Assembly (NCBI GenBank): GCA_046316615.1 | Contig: JBKDAN010000038.1 | Span: 1 to 64,000 of the forward strand | Source: BJHL01 sp040378885 | Lineage (GTDB): Bacteria > Planctomycetota > Phycisphaerae > Phycisphaerales > UBA1924 | Length of the DNA: 64,000 bases | Direction: 5' to 3' | Shown: one piece after another, positions 17,735 to 26,072 of the stretch | How the letters are laid out: each line of letters starts with the position of its first letter | How positions within the stretch are numbered: position 1 is the stretch's first letter | Made by a program: the position numbers and the translations under genes | The notes under the pieces: model-generated | Seen by the model: only the letters and a program-made list of their open reading frames with translations | What the model was told of the DNA's origin: nothing | Databases searched by the model: none

Positions 17735-18193
17735 ATGCTGGACTTGGCAGATATCAAGGCGGTGTTGGGTGCATCACGTGTGACGATTGATGTTCCCGTG
17801 GCGTGGGGCGAAATGGACGCGCTGGGGCACGTCAATAACGTGGTGTACTTCCGTTATCTGGAGTCGAGCCGCATCGCGTTTATCCGGTCACTCGAGCTGG
17901 ATGACGTCCGCAGCGTGAACATCAACGGGACGCGGGTGGGGTTCATTCTGCAGGGTGTGCAATGCCGATTTCGACGCCCGGTTGTCTTTCCGGACATGCT
18001 GCGTGTGACGGCGCGGCTGGTGAAGATCGAGGATGATCGGTTCACGCTGGCGCATGAAGTGATAAGTACTGCGCAGGGTGTGGTTGCGGCGGTTGGCGAG
18101 GGGACGATCGTGACGTACGACTACGACAACGCCCGCAAGGTCGCGATACCGCCCGCGCTGCGGGAACGGCTGGCGGCGGCTGGGTGCGGATAA
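17735..18193 (+). CDS. Hotdog-fold acyl-CoA thioesterase (4-hydroxybenzoyl-CoA thioesterase / YbgC type)
   Basis: The protein has 152 residues from the ATG at 17735. The family signature is complete: W-G-E-M-D-A-L-G-H-V-N-N followed by VVYFRYLESSR. The aspartate of the MDALGHVNN segment is the catalytic residue of this family. The order of strands and the GVVAAVGEGTIV region complete a single hotdog domain. Enzymes of this type hydrolyse acyl-CoA or acyl-ACP thioesters; the substrate cannot be read from the sequence. It is divergently transcribed from the small unknown gene at 17640, sharing a 94-base upstream region. Confidence 0.9.
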   Translation: MLDLADIKAVLGASRVTIDVPVAWGEMDALGHVNNVVYFRYLESSRIAFIRSLELDDVRSVNINGTRVGFILQGVQCRFRRPVVFPDMLRVTARLVKIEDDRFTLAHEVISTAQGVVAAVGEGTIVTYDYDNARKVAIPPALRERLAAAGCG

Positions 18194-18519
18194 GCATGCC
18201 GTTGGCGCACAATCCTGCGGAAGTTGCTGGTGAACTGGGACTTTCGCCCCCCTATTTGGAGCAATAAGTCGCGAGCGGTCGATATTGCGTTGACGCGACG
18301 GCACCGAGACTGGTACCTTACCTGTACCTGTGGGGCTGCAGGAGAAGGTGGGTCGCGCTTGCCACGCAAGCGGTCTTGGTGCAGCCTGGCAACGCTTTCG
18401 ACGGGCGGCGAACGTGATTCGTCGGCCAGCGGAGAGCCCGGGTACACCGAGCAACGTCAATACACGTCCGCAACGAAGGGTCAGCCAGACCCGGTCTTTC
18501 CGAGATAGAGGGATTCGTC
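18194..18519 (+). other. 326-base non-coding region upstream of the FG-GAP protein, with promoter-like hexamers
   Basis: No ORF here looks real. TTGACG at 18290-18295 and TACCTT at 18314-18319 are spaced 18 bases apart and make a plausible sigma-70-type promoter, leaving a leader of about 190 bases. The leader holds GGGTC-agcca-GACCC at 18479-18493 and a GAGGG Shine-Dalgarno just before the ATG at 18520. No known riboswitch was recognised in the leader. Confidence 0.45.
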
Positions 18520-21384
18520 ATGCAACTTACTCAGTCGACGTTCTTTCAGCGCCTTGCGAACACCATCACGCGTCAGCTTGTGTCGCGCAGTGTGACCCCC
18601 GTTGAATCGCTCGAAGGACGCGAGCTGCTGACCGGACTGGGGTTTGAGTCTGGCAACGCCGTGACATCTTCGTTCGCGCCGTCGATCTCGGGTGACTTTG
18701 ATCGCGATGGTGACGTTGACTTCGCGACAACCAGCCGCACCAATACCGGCATCATCACGATCTACAACAACAACGGCACAGGCTCGTTCACTGCGGCCAC
18801 GCCGATCAATCTGGGGTTTGCGATCATCGGGCAGATGGACGCAGGTCTGCTGACGTTTGATGCGGACAACGACAACGACTTGGACATTCTGACACAGGGC
18901 GGATATCTGTTCGTGAACAACGGCACGGGCGGGTTCACGCCGCAACTGATCGCGGGGCTGATCAACTCGCTGGATGTGATCGTCTTCAACTATGACAACA
19001 ACGCTCTGCCCGATCTTGCGATGATTCAGGGCGGCGGCGATCTGGAGATTCTCCAGAACGTGACGAGCGGCACGACCATCAGCTTCTTTGCGTTTGCGAC
19101 GGCGCTGCAGGTGCCCGATGCGACGCGCTTTGCCGGCAGTGGCCGGGTCGACAGCGACAACCGCGACGACTTGATTGTGTGGAACCCCAACACGAACACG
19201 GTTTCTTCGGTGCGGAACACCAGCACTGGCACGGTGGTTGGACCGACCATCACGGATGTCACAGGCAAGCCGCGGGCGGCGGCCTTCGGCAGCGATGCAT
19301 TTGTCGATCTGGTGTGGATCGAAGGTTCGGGCGGCGCGGCGGACCTGAAGGGCGCCAGCGCGACGGGCAGCCTGACGGGCGGCTTCACGAGCGAATCGAT
19401 CAATCGCGATGTCGCGACTTTCGGCTACACGGCGCTGGGCCCGACGGGCGACTTCAATCTCGACGGCAATCTCGATCTGATCGTGCTGCGCGAAAGCATC
19501 AACGGCTTGCGCGACTGGATGGCTTTGTGGGGCACGTCATCGGGCATCTTTGATTCACTGGAGTCACGTGCGCTGTCCATCGTGCTGCTGAGTGATGTGG
19601 CCGGTTCGATCATCACCGGTCAGTTTGACGCCGGCTCGCGACTGGATCTGATTCGCTACGACGGCACCAACGCGCGCGTGCTGCGGAATGTGGATGGCCC
19701 CACCATCACCACGTTCTCCGGGCCCGGCGCTCGCGTGATTCCCGGCGAGAACCTGAATCTCACGGTGACCAATCTCGTCGAGAACAACAGCCGCCCCATC
19801 ACCAGCGTCGACTTCTTCATCGACAGCAATCAGAACGGCCGCTACGACACGAGCGATCGCGTTCTGGCCAGCCGCGCACCCGCGAGCGGGCAAGATGACA
19901 TCAACGTCACCATTGTGTTTGATGATGGTCTGCCTGCGGGCCAGGTCAAAATCTTCGCGATTCCCGCCGACGCGAACGCGATCGGCGTGGTGTATGAAGT
20001 CACGATCACCGCGTGGACACGCGTGTTCTATCCCGAAGGCTTCCGCACGGTGGAGAACGTCAACGAGTTTGTGCCGATGGTGAACGATCAGAACGTGCCG
20101 GTTGATTACCGCGTGATTCTGCGGTATGAAACGGGCGATCGTGATCAGGTCTTTGAAACCGGCACGATTCCGGCGAACACGCGCTGGGGCGTGGCGACGG
20201 CCGTGCGCAACCAGAACCTGGTCGTCAACCCCCGCGCCAACGAGCCGTACGCGATTGAAGTGCAGACCAGCCTGCCCATCGGCGCGCAGCTCTCTCGCTA
20301 CGACAGCTTCGGCGTGCCGGGCGATGGCCCTGGCACGGGCGAGAGCCTGACCAACCGCACCGCACTGCGCTGGGGCTTTGCGGATGTGTCGACGCGCACG
20401 CTGGACTTCATCGTCATCTACAACCCATACCCCACGACAGCGAACGTCACGATTCAGTTCTGGAACACGCAGGGCAACCCCACGCAGCCGATCATTCTGT
20501 CGGTGCCGGCATTCCGTCGGGCCGGTGCCGCTCTGCAAGTCGAAACGGCGATCCTGAATGCCAACAGCGACTACAGCGCGGTTGTCACGAGCGATCAGAA
20601 GATCATCGCGGCCCACACGCGCTTTGCGCCGGGCCAGAATCGCGGCTTCACACAACTTGGTCAGGAGCTTGATCTGAATGGCACGCCCATCACCGCAAGC
20701 AACTTCCTGCTGAGCAACATCGAGCTGCGTGCAAGCGTCAGCAACCGCGCGGTGCTCTTTAACCCGGGTGACACACAGATCAACGTGCAACTGCTGGGCT
20801 CCTACGACGGCACAACAAACCAAAGCAGCGACTTCTACACGCTTGGTCCCAAGGAACGCCGCGCGGTGACGCTCAACACACTCGCGCCGGGCGGCACGAG
20901 CTTTGGCACGTTCCGCGTCATCTCTGCGGGGCTCACACTCGTCGCGAATGAAGCGATTGACAGCGCTCGCCGCGACAGCAATGCGACCAACATCAACACG
21001 TTTGCGACGACCAAGTGGACGTTCAGCGACGGCTTCCTGAACCTTGGCAGCCTGGGTGTCAACTACTTCGAGCACATCACGCTCTACAACCCGCAGAGCG
21101 AGAACCTCACGATCACGCTGGACTTTGTCTTCCCCAGCGGCTCGCGTCGCACGGCCAACTTCGTGCTGCTGCCCCAGCAAACGCGCGTGGTGAACCTGCA
21201 CCAAACACCCGAACTGCTGGCGCAGCCCGCGCTCAGCCTCTTCAGCGTCGTCGCTCGAGCGCCCGAGGCGTTCGTCGCGACGTATCTGCACTGGGACCTC
21301 ACGCAGCCGGGCGGCTGGACCACGCAAGGCTCGCCGCTCAACGCGATTGCCGCGCTGCCTGCCCCGGGCGGCGTCCCCGGTTGA
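18520..21384 (+). CDS. Secreted FG-GAP/VCBS-repeat protein with planctomycete LEPRxLL-like N-terminus
   Basis: The protein has 954 residues. The N-terminus lacks a classical signal peptide but carries VESLEGRELLTG at about residues 28-39, which resembles the LEPR-x-LL motif found at the start of many planctomycete surface proteins. Residues ~45-400 contain FG-GAP/VCBS-type propeller repeats with Asp-rich calcium-loop-like segments (DFDRDGDVDFAT, DADNDNDLDIL, DFNLDGNLDLIV). The following ~550 residues are beta-rich with Ig-like repeats and few cysteines. An extracellular binding or structural role is an inference. The C-terminus is plain, without a dockerin or anchor. A GAGGG Shine-Dalgarno precedes the ATG and a strong terminator follows the stop. 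Confidence 0.82.
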   Translation: MQLTQSTFFQRLANTITRQLVSRSVTPVESLEGRELLTGLGFESGNAVTSSFAPSISGDFDRDGDVDFATTSRTNTGIITIYNNNGTGSFTAATPINLGFAIIGQMDAGLLTFDADNDNDLDILTQGGYLFVNNGTGGFTPQLIAGLINSLDVIVFNYDNNALPDLAMIQGGGDLEILQNVTSGTTISFFAFATALQVPDATRFAGSGRVDSDNRDDLIVWNPNTNTVSSVRNTSTGTVVGPTITDVTGKPRAAAFGSDAFVDLVWIEGSGGAADLKGASATGSLTGGFTSESINRDVATFGYTALGPTGDFNLDGNLDLIVLRESINGLRDWMALWGTSSGIFDSLESRALSIVLLSDVAGSIITGQFDAGSRLDLIRYDGTNARVLRNVDGPTITTFSGPGARVIPGENLNLTVTNLVENNSRPITSVDFFIDSNQNGRYDTSDRVLASRAPASGQDDINVTIVFDDGLPAGQVKIFAIPADANAIGVVYEVTITAWTRVFYPEGFRTVENVNEFVPMVNDQNVPVDYRVILRYETGDRDQVFETGTIPANTRWGVATAVRNQNLVVNPRANEPYAIEVQTSLPIGAQLSRYDSFGVPGDGPGTGESLTNRTALRWGFADVSTRTLDFIVIYNPYPTTANVTIQFWNTQGNPTQPIILSVPAFRRAGAALQVETAILNANSDYSAVVTSDQKIIAAHTRFAPGQNRGFTQLGQELDLNGTPITASNFLLSNIELRASVSNRAVLFNPGDTQINVQLLGSYDGTTNQSSDFYTLGPKERRAVTLNTLAPGGTSFGTFRVISAGLTLVANEAIDSARRDSNATNINTFATTKWTFSDGFLNLGSLGVNYFEHITLYNPQSENLTITLDFVFPSGSRRTANFVLLPQQTRVVNLHQTPELLAQPALSLFSVVARAPEAFVATYLHWDLTQPGGWTTQGSPLNAIAALPAPGGVPG

Positions 21385-21410
21385 TCGCAACAACGAGCAG
21401 TTCCCTCACA

Positions 21411-21438
21411 GAACCCGGCGATGGTGCCGGGTTCTTTG
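21411..21438 (+). terminator. Rho-independent terminator after the FG-GAP protein gene
   Basis: A 9-bp perfect stem, GAACCCGGC (21411-21419) with GCCGGGTTC (21426-21434), is followed by TTTGTTTA. It lies 26 bases after the stop. Confidence 0.88.
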
Positions 21439-21506
21439 TTTATCGCCCCTCGATCACCCCACAAACGCAAAGCAGGTGCAAGATCGGGCTCCCTGCGCAC
21501 CACCGA

Positions 21507-21524
21507 TGAGGGTCCGGACCCTCA
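21507..21524. promoter_or_regulatory. 18-bp perfect palindrome abutting the Shine-Dalgarno of the dockerin-type gene
   Basis: TGAGGGTCCGGACCCTCA is a perfect palindrome with no loop, as expected of a dimeric regulator's DNA site rather than an RNA hairpin. It ends where the AGGAG (21524-21528) of the gene at 21537 begins. The placement would suit an operator; no regulator is identified. Confidence 0.45.
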
Positions 21525-21536
21525 GGAGACACGCTC

Positions 21537-23702
21537 ATGCATCGTTCACTCACCATCGCAACGCTCACGCTCGCGGCCGCGGGCAGCATCGCGCTCGCGC
21601 AAGCTGGCGCGGGTTCCGCGCTCCCGGTTGATCCGGGCGAACTTGTCCACACGCACTCTGCAAACAACTCGTTGCAGAACGGCCCCAATCCGATCCAGGA
21701 CGTTGACGACCCGGTCGTCCAACTGCTTGACATCCGCAACCCGGCCAGCCAAGGCGCGGTAGTGAACGTCAACTGGAACCCGCCGCGCTTCTGGAACGCC
21801 GGCGCGGGCGTGCATGAGTGGACTGCGCGCAACCTGGGCCTTGTGTTCGGCGTGACGCTCGACGGCGCGCCCAATCCCAACATCTACGTCACCTCGTTCG
21901 ACTACGAATTCGAGATCGGCTTTCCGGGCGGCAACGCCGGCTTCCCCACGCCGGGCGGCGATGGCGCGGTTTGGCGGCTTGATGGCACGACCGGCAACAT
22001 CTGTCTGCTGGCGCAGTTGCCCAACACCGGCCCCAAGCTCGCGCAGGTCACGTGGGGCTCTCGCGGCAACAGCCTGTACGTTTCCAACTTTGAAGACGGC
22101 CGCGTCTATCGCATCGCGCTGCCTCAGGGCTGCCCGGTTTCGCCCATCCGTCCGATCGGACCGGCCGGGCCTGACATCTTCGATCATGGTCTTGGACTGT
22201 CGACACCACTGCCCGACGACCAGCAGCCGGGCATCACGGCGCGCGGTCGGCGCATCTTCGCGGTGCAAGTGAACGAAGCCGAAGGCAAGCTTTACTACGG
22301 CGTCTGGATCGAAGACGGCTTCAATCCTGATCCCGTTCGCAACAATGAAATCTGGAGCGTGCCGCTCACCGCGACCGGCCAGTTCGCTGGTGCCGCAACG
22401 CTGGAAGTGTCGATGCCTAACCTCGTCGTGGTTGGCAACCCGGTGCCGTACACCACGCCGCCAGCGGACATCACCTTCGGCCCCAACGGCAACATGTACG
22501 TGGGCGAACGCTCGGGCCAGGCTCACGACGCTCGCGTCGTTGAATTCAGCGGCGGCAGCGGCGCCTGGGCTCCGGCACCGCTCAACAAGTGGCGCATCGG
22601 CAATCTCAACAACGGCGTCAACAGCGCGGGCGGCGTGGGCGTCGACTGTGACGGCAACCTCTGGAGCACCGGCTATCAGTTGCACCTGCCTATCGACTCG
22701 CTCTTTGGACTGCAGCGCGTGAATGCAGGCGGCAACGCGGCAGACCCCACCACCACCACCAACTCGTATCTGGTAGACACGGATAACAACGTCAACAGCA
22801 TGGACAAGTTCGACATCGGCTCGCTGGTCATTCGCCGCGAGTGCGAGAGCTGCTTGACGGTGACCAACGAACGCATCGTGTGCAAGCAGCCCGATACCAC
22901 GGGCCAGAACTGCTGGACGTACTCCTTCACGTTCACCAACGTGTCGGGGCAGAGCGTCAATCAGATCAACTTCGCGAGCGCTCTGGTCTCGCCTAATCCC
23001 ATCGTCTTCAATCCGCCGCTGGCGAACAACGCATCGACCAACATCACGCTCACCATCTGCGGCGCACAACCGGGCAGCAGCATCGATCTGCCGATGATTC
23101 TCTTCAATCAGACCGGTCAAGCCTGCTGCAACAAGCGCGTGCGCATCACGCTGCCTGACTGTGCATGCTTCCAGCTTGAAGGCGGCCTGCCTCCGCAGGT
23201 GGCATGCACCGGACCGGGCACGTTCAACGTCAACATGTTCATTCAGCCCACGCAGTACGCCATCGGCCATGCGTTCATCTCAGCGACGGGTCTGGGTGCG
23301 GGCCAATTCGCGAATGTCAATCCCAGTTACGTGCCGGTCAACATTCCGCAGTGGGGCTTCGGCGCCATTCCCTTCAGCGTGAACACCAATCTGCCGCCGG
23401 GCTCGCGGGTGTGCTTCACCATCGTCGTTCACACGCCCGACTTCACGGAGTGCTGCTCGCGAGACATCTGCATCACCGTGCCTGACTGCAGGCCTGGCGA
23501 CGAACCGTGCGACACCGACTTCAACAACGACGGCGTCTTTCCCGATGAGCAGGATCTGATCGACTTCCTGAACGTGCTCGCGGGCGGCCCGTGCAGCACG
23601 CCGCTGTGCGACACGATCGACTTCAACGGCAACGGCGTCTTCCCGGAAGATCAGGACCTCATCGACTTCCTGAACGTGCTTGCTGGCGGCCCCTGCCCGT
23701 AA
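21537..23702 (+). CDS. Secreted protein with tandem GC-type dockerin-like C-terminus
   Basis: The protein has 721 residues with a signal peptide at 1-22 (ends ALAQA) and AGGAG eight bases before the ATG. Residues ~50-430 look like a six-bladed propeller (repeats around GGDGAVWRLDGTTG and ITFGPNGNMYVGER). Residues ~430-650 are two cysteine-rich beta domains. The last 60 residues contain two copies of a dockerin-like loop, TDFNNDGVFPDEQDLIDFL and IDFNGNGVFPEDQDLIDFL, each followed by NVLAGGPC. Planctomycete GC-type dockerin-anchored proteins end this way; the motif is thought to act in anchoring or sorting at the cell surface. It differs from its upstream neighbour, which has an N-terminal LEGRELL tag instead. 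Confidence 0.88.
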   Translation: MHRSLTIATLTLAAAGSIALAQAGAGSALPVDPGELVHTHSANNSLQNGPNPIQDVDDPVVQLLDIRNPASQGAVVNVNWNPPRFWNAGAGVHEWTARNLGLVFGVTLDGAPNPNIYVTSFDYEFEIGFPGGNAGFPTPGGDGAVWRLDGTTGNICLLAQLPNTGPKLAQVTWGSRGNSLYVSNFEDGRVYRIALPQGCPVSPIRPIGPAGPDIFDHGLGLSTPLPDDQQPGITARGRRIFAVQVNEAEGKLYYGVWIEDGFNPDPVRNNEIWSVPLTATGQFAGAATLEVSMPNLVVVGNPVPYTTPPADITFGPNGNMYVGERSGQAHDARVVEFSGGSGAWAPAPLNKWRIGNLNNGVNSAGGVGVDCDGNLWSTGYQLHLPIDSLFGLQRVNAGGNAADPTTTTNSYLVDTDNNVNSMDKFDIGSLVIRRECESCLTVTNERIVCKQPDTTGQNCWTYSFTFTNVSGQSVNQINFASALVSPNPIVFNPPLANNASTNITLTICGAQPGSSIDLPMILFNQTGQACCNKRVRITLPDCACFQLEGGLPPQVACTGPGTFNVNMFIQPTQYAIGHAFISATGLGAGQFANVNPSYVPVNIPQWGFGAIPFSVNTNLPPGSRVCFTIVVHTPDFTECCSRDICITVPDCRPGDEPCDTDFNNDGVFPDEQDLIDFLNVLAGGPCSTPLCDTIDFNGNGVFPEDQDLIDFLNVLAGGPCP

Positions 23703-23744
23703 CCACCGAAGCACGCAAGTCCGCCAACATCCTTCATGAGCATG

Positions 23745-23776
23745 AGCCCCGCGAGTAATCGCGGGGCTCTTTCTAT
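23745..23776 (+). terminator. Strong terminator between convergent genes
   Basis: A 10-bp perfect stem, GAGCCCCGCG (23745-23754) with CGCGGGGCTC (23761-23770), is followed by TTTCTATT. It suits the plus-strand dockerin-type gene. The minus-strand gene ends just beyond, at 23773. Confidence 0.9.
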
Positions 23777-24192
23777 TCCCGAGGCTGCCGCGGCAGATAG
23801 CAGCCAGCAGCCCATCCCCCATGGTCAAGATGAATCATCCAGCGCAGATTGATGTCCAGGATCGAGACATCCGCTCCGCCGCGCCTTGCCCAGTGCTGCC
23901 AGACTGTTGCGCCCGCGTCCTTTCCTTTCATCACGTACATCGCGTCGTCTTCCGCCCACACCACAACCTGCTCCAGTGGTTCCAATCCGGCGAGCGCGAC
24001 CAGCGACTCAACGGAGTACGGACGCGCCCGCGCATCCTCACTGATGCTGCGATCACATGCTTGGATCATCGCGTGATAGAGCACCATGAGCTCGGCCGTG
24101 GCGCGCACACCAAGAGCTTCGCGCAGCGCCAATTGCATCTGCATCGCATGAGCGGAGCGCAGTGTGTTGGGCCAACGCGCCTCGCTGGCCAT
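23773..24192 (-). CDS. Small protein of unknown function downstream of an AstA-like gene
   Basis: The protein has 139 residues; its ATG (24192-24190) overlaps the TGA of the upstream acyltransferase by one base, so the two genes are translationally coupled. The product is helical in its first half (AMQMQLALREALGVRATAELM), with mixed alpha/beta elements and three histidines towards the C-terminus (WMIHLDHGGW). No signal peptide, membrane helix or known motif was recognised. The stop overlaps the 3' flank of the shared terminator. Confidence 0.7.
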   Translation of the reverse strand: MASEARWPNTLRSAHAMQMQLALREALGVRATAELMVLYHAMIQACDRSISEDARARPYSVESLVALAGLEPLEQVVVWAEDDAMYVMKGKDAGATVWQHWARRGGADVSILDINLRWMIHLDHGGWAAGCYLPRQPRE

Positions 24193-25331
24193 CAGGAGCC
24201 TCCAGCCTCGCCCCCCACTGCCAGCACATCCAGCGCATCACCATTGCGCGCTCCGACGAGCCCCAACACCATGGGGTGCACACCAAGCACTTTGCCGGGC
24301 AGTTCCGTCACCGGAGCTCGCACGCAGCGGAAGTCGGCGATTGTCCAATCGGGATTGCTCACGCTGGCCATGAACACGCGCGGCTTGTCGCTCTCGCTGC
24401 GGCCGGCGTTGCTGTCGGCCTTCGCCGTGTAGCGATCAACTTCCGCAATGCCTTCGAAGCGGGCACGGGGCGTTTCGAGCACCACGCTGCTATCGAGCAC
24501 GTCGTGGCGGCCGCGATGTTCGAAGCCCATTCGCAGGAAGAACTCGTGCGTGCGATTGGTGTCCTTGCGTACGCAGCCGAACTGCTTGCGTGCCTCGGGT
24601 GGCATCAGGTGCATCGGAATCGTGCGCGGCGGGTCATTCTCGCCCAAACCTTGCAGAAACTCATCAACAAACTGCACACTGCCGTCGCGTGCACGGTTCT
24701 GGTAGCGCAGGGTGTCGATGGTGTCGAAGTCGCGATTGCCGAAGAAAGGCTTGACGCACTGCTCGTAGAACGGGTAGTGCATGCCGCCACCGGCTTCGCT
24801 CTTCTCGGTGTCTTCCTGCGTCAGCGTCACGCTCACAATGGTCTGAATCTGCGGCATGCTCTTGAGCAGATGGCGCAGCAGCAGCATGCGGGCACGAATG
24901 TGCAGACTGCCGATGCCCTTGCCGCGATGACTCGTGTGCACGGCGTTGGCCGCGAACTCCAGCGCGTTCTTGGGGCCCGCGTCATACTCCAGATATTCAA
25001 ACGTCCCGTCCACGCGCGTCCCGCCCGTCAGGAAACGCCGGTACTTGTCCTTCTTCCGCCAGACACCCGCCGCCATCATCTCGAGTTTGCACTGCCCCAC
25101 CACGCCGTGACGCTCACGCATGTCAGCAGAGAATGCCTCGCTACACAGATACAGCGGCCCCTGGTTCCATGCGCTCTCGCCGCGCAGCAGTGATTGGCTG
25201 AAAGCCACATCCTCGCGCACGATGTCGGGCTTGCTGTGGCCAATGCCCACCTGCGAAGAGATCGCCACCAGCGCATCAACATCGTCGAGCGTGGCGGGGC
25301 GGACAACTGCGATGTCGAGCGGCGTGGGCAT
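24192..25331 (-). CDS. AstA-like arginine/ornithine N-succinyltransferase-family acyltransferase
   Basis: The ATG at 25331 lies one base after the stop of the NYN gene and is preferred to 25370, giving 379 residues. The order of conserved blocks follows arginine N-succinyltransferase (AstA, GNAT superfamily): VRPATLDDVDALVAISSQVG at the N-terminus, then a VHTSHRGKGIGSLHIRARM acyl-CoA-loop-like segment, FVDEFLQ, and IPMHLMPPEARKQFG with HEFFLRMGFEHRGRHDVLDS. The last matches the C-terminal lobe of AstA that ends in a DIFDAGP block. AstA normally transfers succinyl from succinyl-CoA to arginine in the AST pathway. No other ast gene is nearby, so the substrate may differ. About 70 extra residues sit at the C-terminus. 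Confidence 0.68.
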   Translation of the reverse strand: MPTPLDIAVVRPATLDDVDALVAISSQVGIGHSKPDIVREDVAFSQSLLRGESAWNQGPLYLCSEAFSADMRERHGVVGQCKLEMMAAGVWRKKDKYRRFLTGGTRVDGTFEYLEYDAGPKNALEFAANAVHTSHRGKGIGSLHIRARMLLLRHLLKSMPQIQTIVSVTLTQEDTEKSEAGGGMHYPFYEQCVKPFFGNRDFDTIDTLRYQNRARDGSVQFVDEFLQGLGENDPPRTIPMHLMPPEARKQFGCVRKDTNRTHEFFLRMGFEHRGRHDVLDSSVVLETPRARFEGIAEVDRYTAKADSNAGRSESDKPRVFMASVSNPDWTIADFRCVRAPVTELPGKVLGVHPMVLGLVGARNGDALDVLAVGGEAGGS

Positions 25332-25332
25332 C

Positions 25333-25947
25333 TCAAATCCATTCCTGTGGGCGAACTCTCGGAAACCCATCGAGTCCCACGACAGTATTGGGCAACTGGG
25401 ATTGCATGATCACATCGGGTGAAATCTTGCGTTTCTCGTGCGCAACCCGCGTCAAGTCAGCAGAACCACGACACGGTGGGAAAGCGACGATGACTTGCTT
25501 GAGCGGAAAGTGCTTACGAAGCGCTTCGATCGGCGGTACAAGGTCACTATCTGCTGAAACAATCATGGCCACATCAAACCGGTCTTCCATCGCATCCGTC
25601 AAGAGCCGGACTGCGATGTTGACGTCGGTCATCTTCTCAGATTCGACCGTCCAAGTTGATTGACAGGTGCGGCACGTCCGTGGAGATATCATGAATTTCC
25701 CGTACTGAATTGACAGTCCCGGCTGACTGGCGAGCGCTTCGATGTATTCAGTTTGCCTGTGCCGACTGTCAGCAGGAGTACTGACTCTTGAGGTGAAATA
25801 TCGTGTCTCACACAATGAAGCGTGGCGAGGCAGATATCGACGCAAAAGTTGGGGGATATCCAGCCAGTATCCAGCCTTGAGTTTGGCCTGTCGCAGTCCG
25901 AAGTACAAGTTGAACCCGTCGACATACCCAATAACTCGGTGAGTCAC
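25333..25947 (-). CDS. NYN-domain (PIN-like) protein, LabA/DUF88 type
   Basis: The protein has 204 residues. The NYN fold is marked by VIGYVDGFNLYFG at the N-terminus (first catalytic aspartate), TDVNIAVRLLTDAM in the middle and VAMIVSADSDLVPPIEAL (the AD/SD aspartate pair), followed by a histidine- and lysine-bearing strand. A CxxC pair (CRTCQ) lies between the first and second blocks. NYN proteins are predicted metal-dependent ribonucleases; family members also occur with toxin or defence genes. The gene lies in visibly lower-GC DNA than its surroundings and its stop is next to the AstA-like start. Recent acquisition is an inference from composition. Confidence 0.85.
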   Translation of the reverse strand: MTHRVIGYVDGFNLYFGLRQAKLKAGYWLDIPQLLRRYLPRHASLCETRYFTSRVSTPADSRHRQTEYIEALASQPGLSIQYGKFMISPRTCRTCQSTWTVESEKMTDVNIAVRLLTDAMEDRFDVAMIVSADSDLVPPIEALRKHFPLKQVIVAFPPCRGSADLTRVAHEKRKISPDVIMQSQLPNTVVGLDGFPRVRPQEWI

Positions 25948-26013
25948 ACTGACGCTCCTCGGAAAAGAGACTCTTGCAATACTCGCCCGTAGTCGATATC
26001 ATTCGGTAACAGC

Positions 26014-26069
26014 CCCGGAGATGGCATCTCCGGGAAGCACGCCCTGGAGACGGGGCGTGTGTTGTTTTT
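26014..26069. repeat. Two adjacent inverted repeats between dnaB and the NYN gene
   Basis: CCCGGAGA (26014-26021) pairs with TCTCCGGG (26027-26034), and CACGCCC (26038-26044) pairs with GGGCGTG (26053-26059). A T-run follows the second on the plus strand only, although both flanking genes run on the minus strand. They might act as an unusual bidirectional block, or they may be remnants. Confidence 0.4.
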
Positions 26070-26072
26070 GGG

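Noticed and set aside
19564..21393. A 609-residue minus-strand frame opposite the FG-GAP protein
   Set aside because: Shadow of the plus-strand FG-GAP gene, with arginine- and valine-rich noise sequence.
21546..23270. A 574-residue minus-strand frame opposite the dockerin-type protein
   Set aside because: Shadow of a plus-strand gene with a signal peptide, propeller and dockerin loops.
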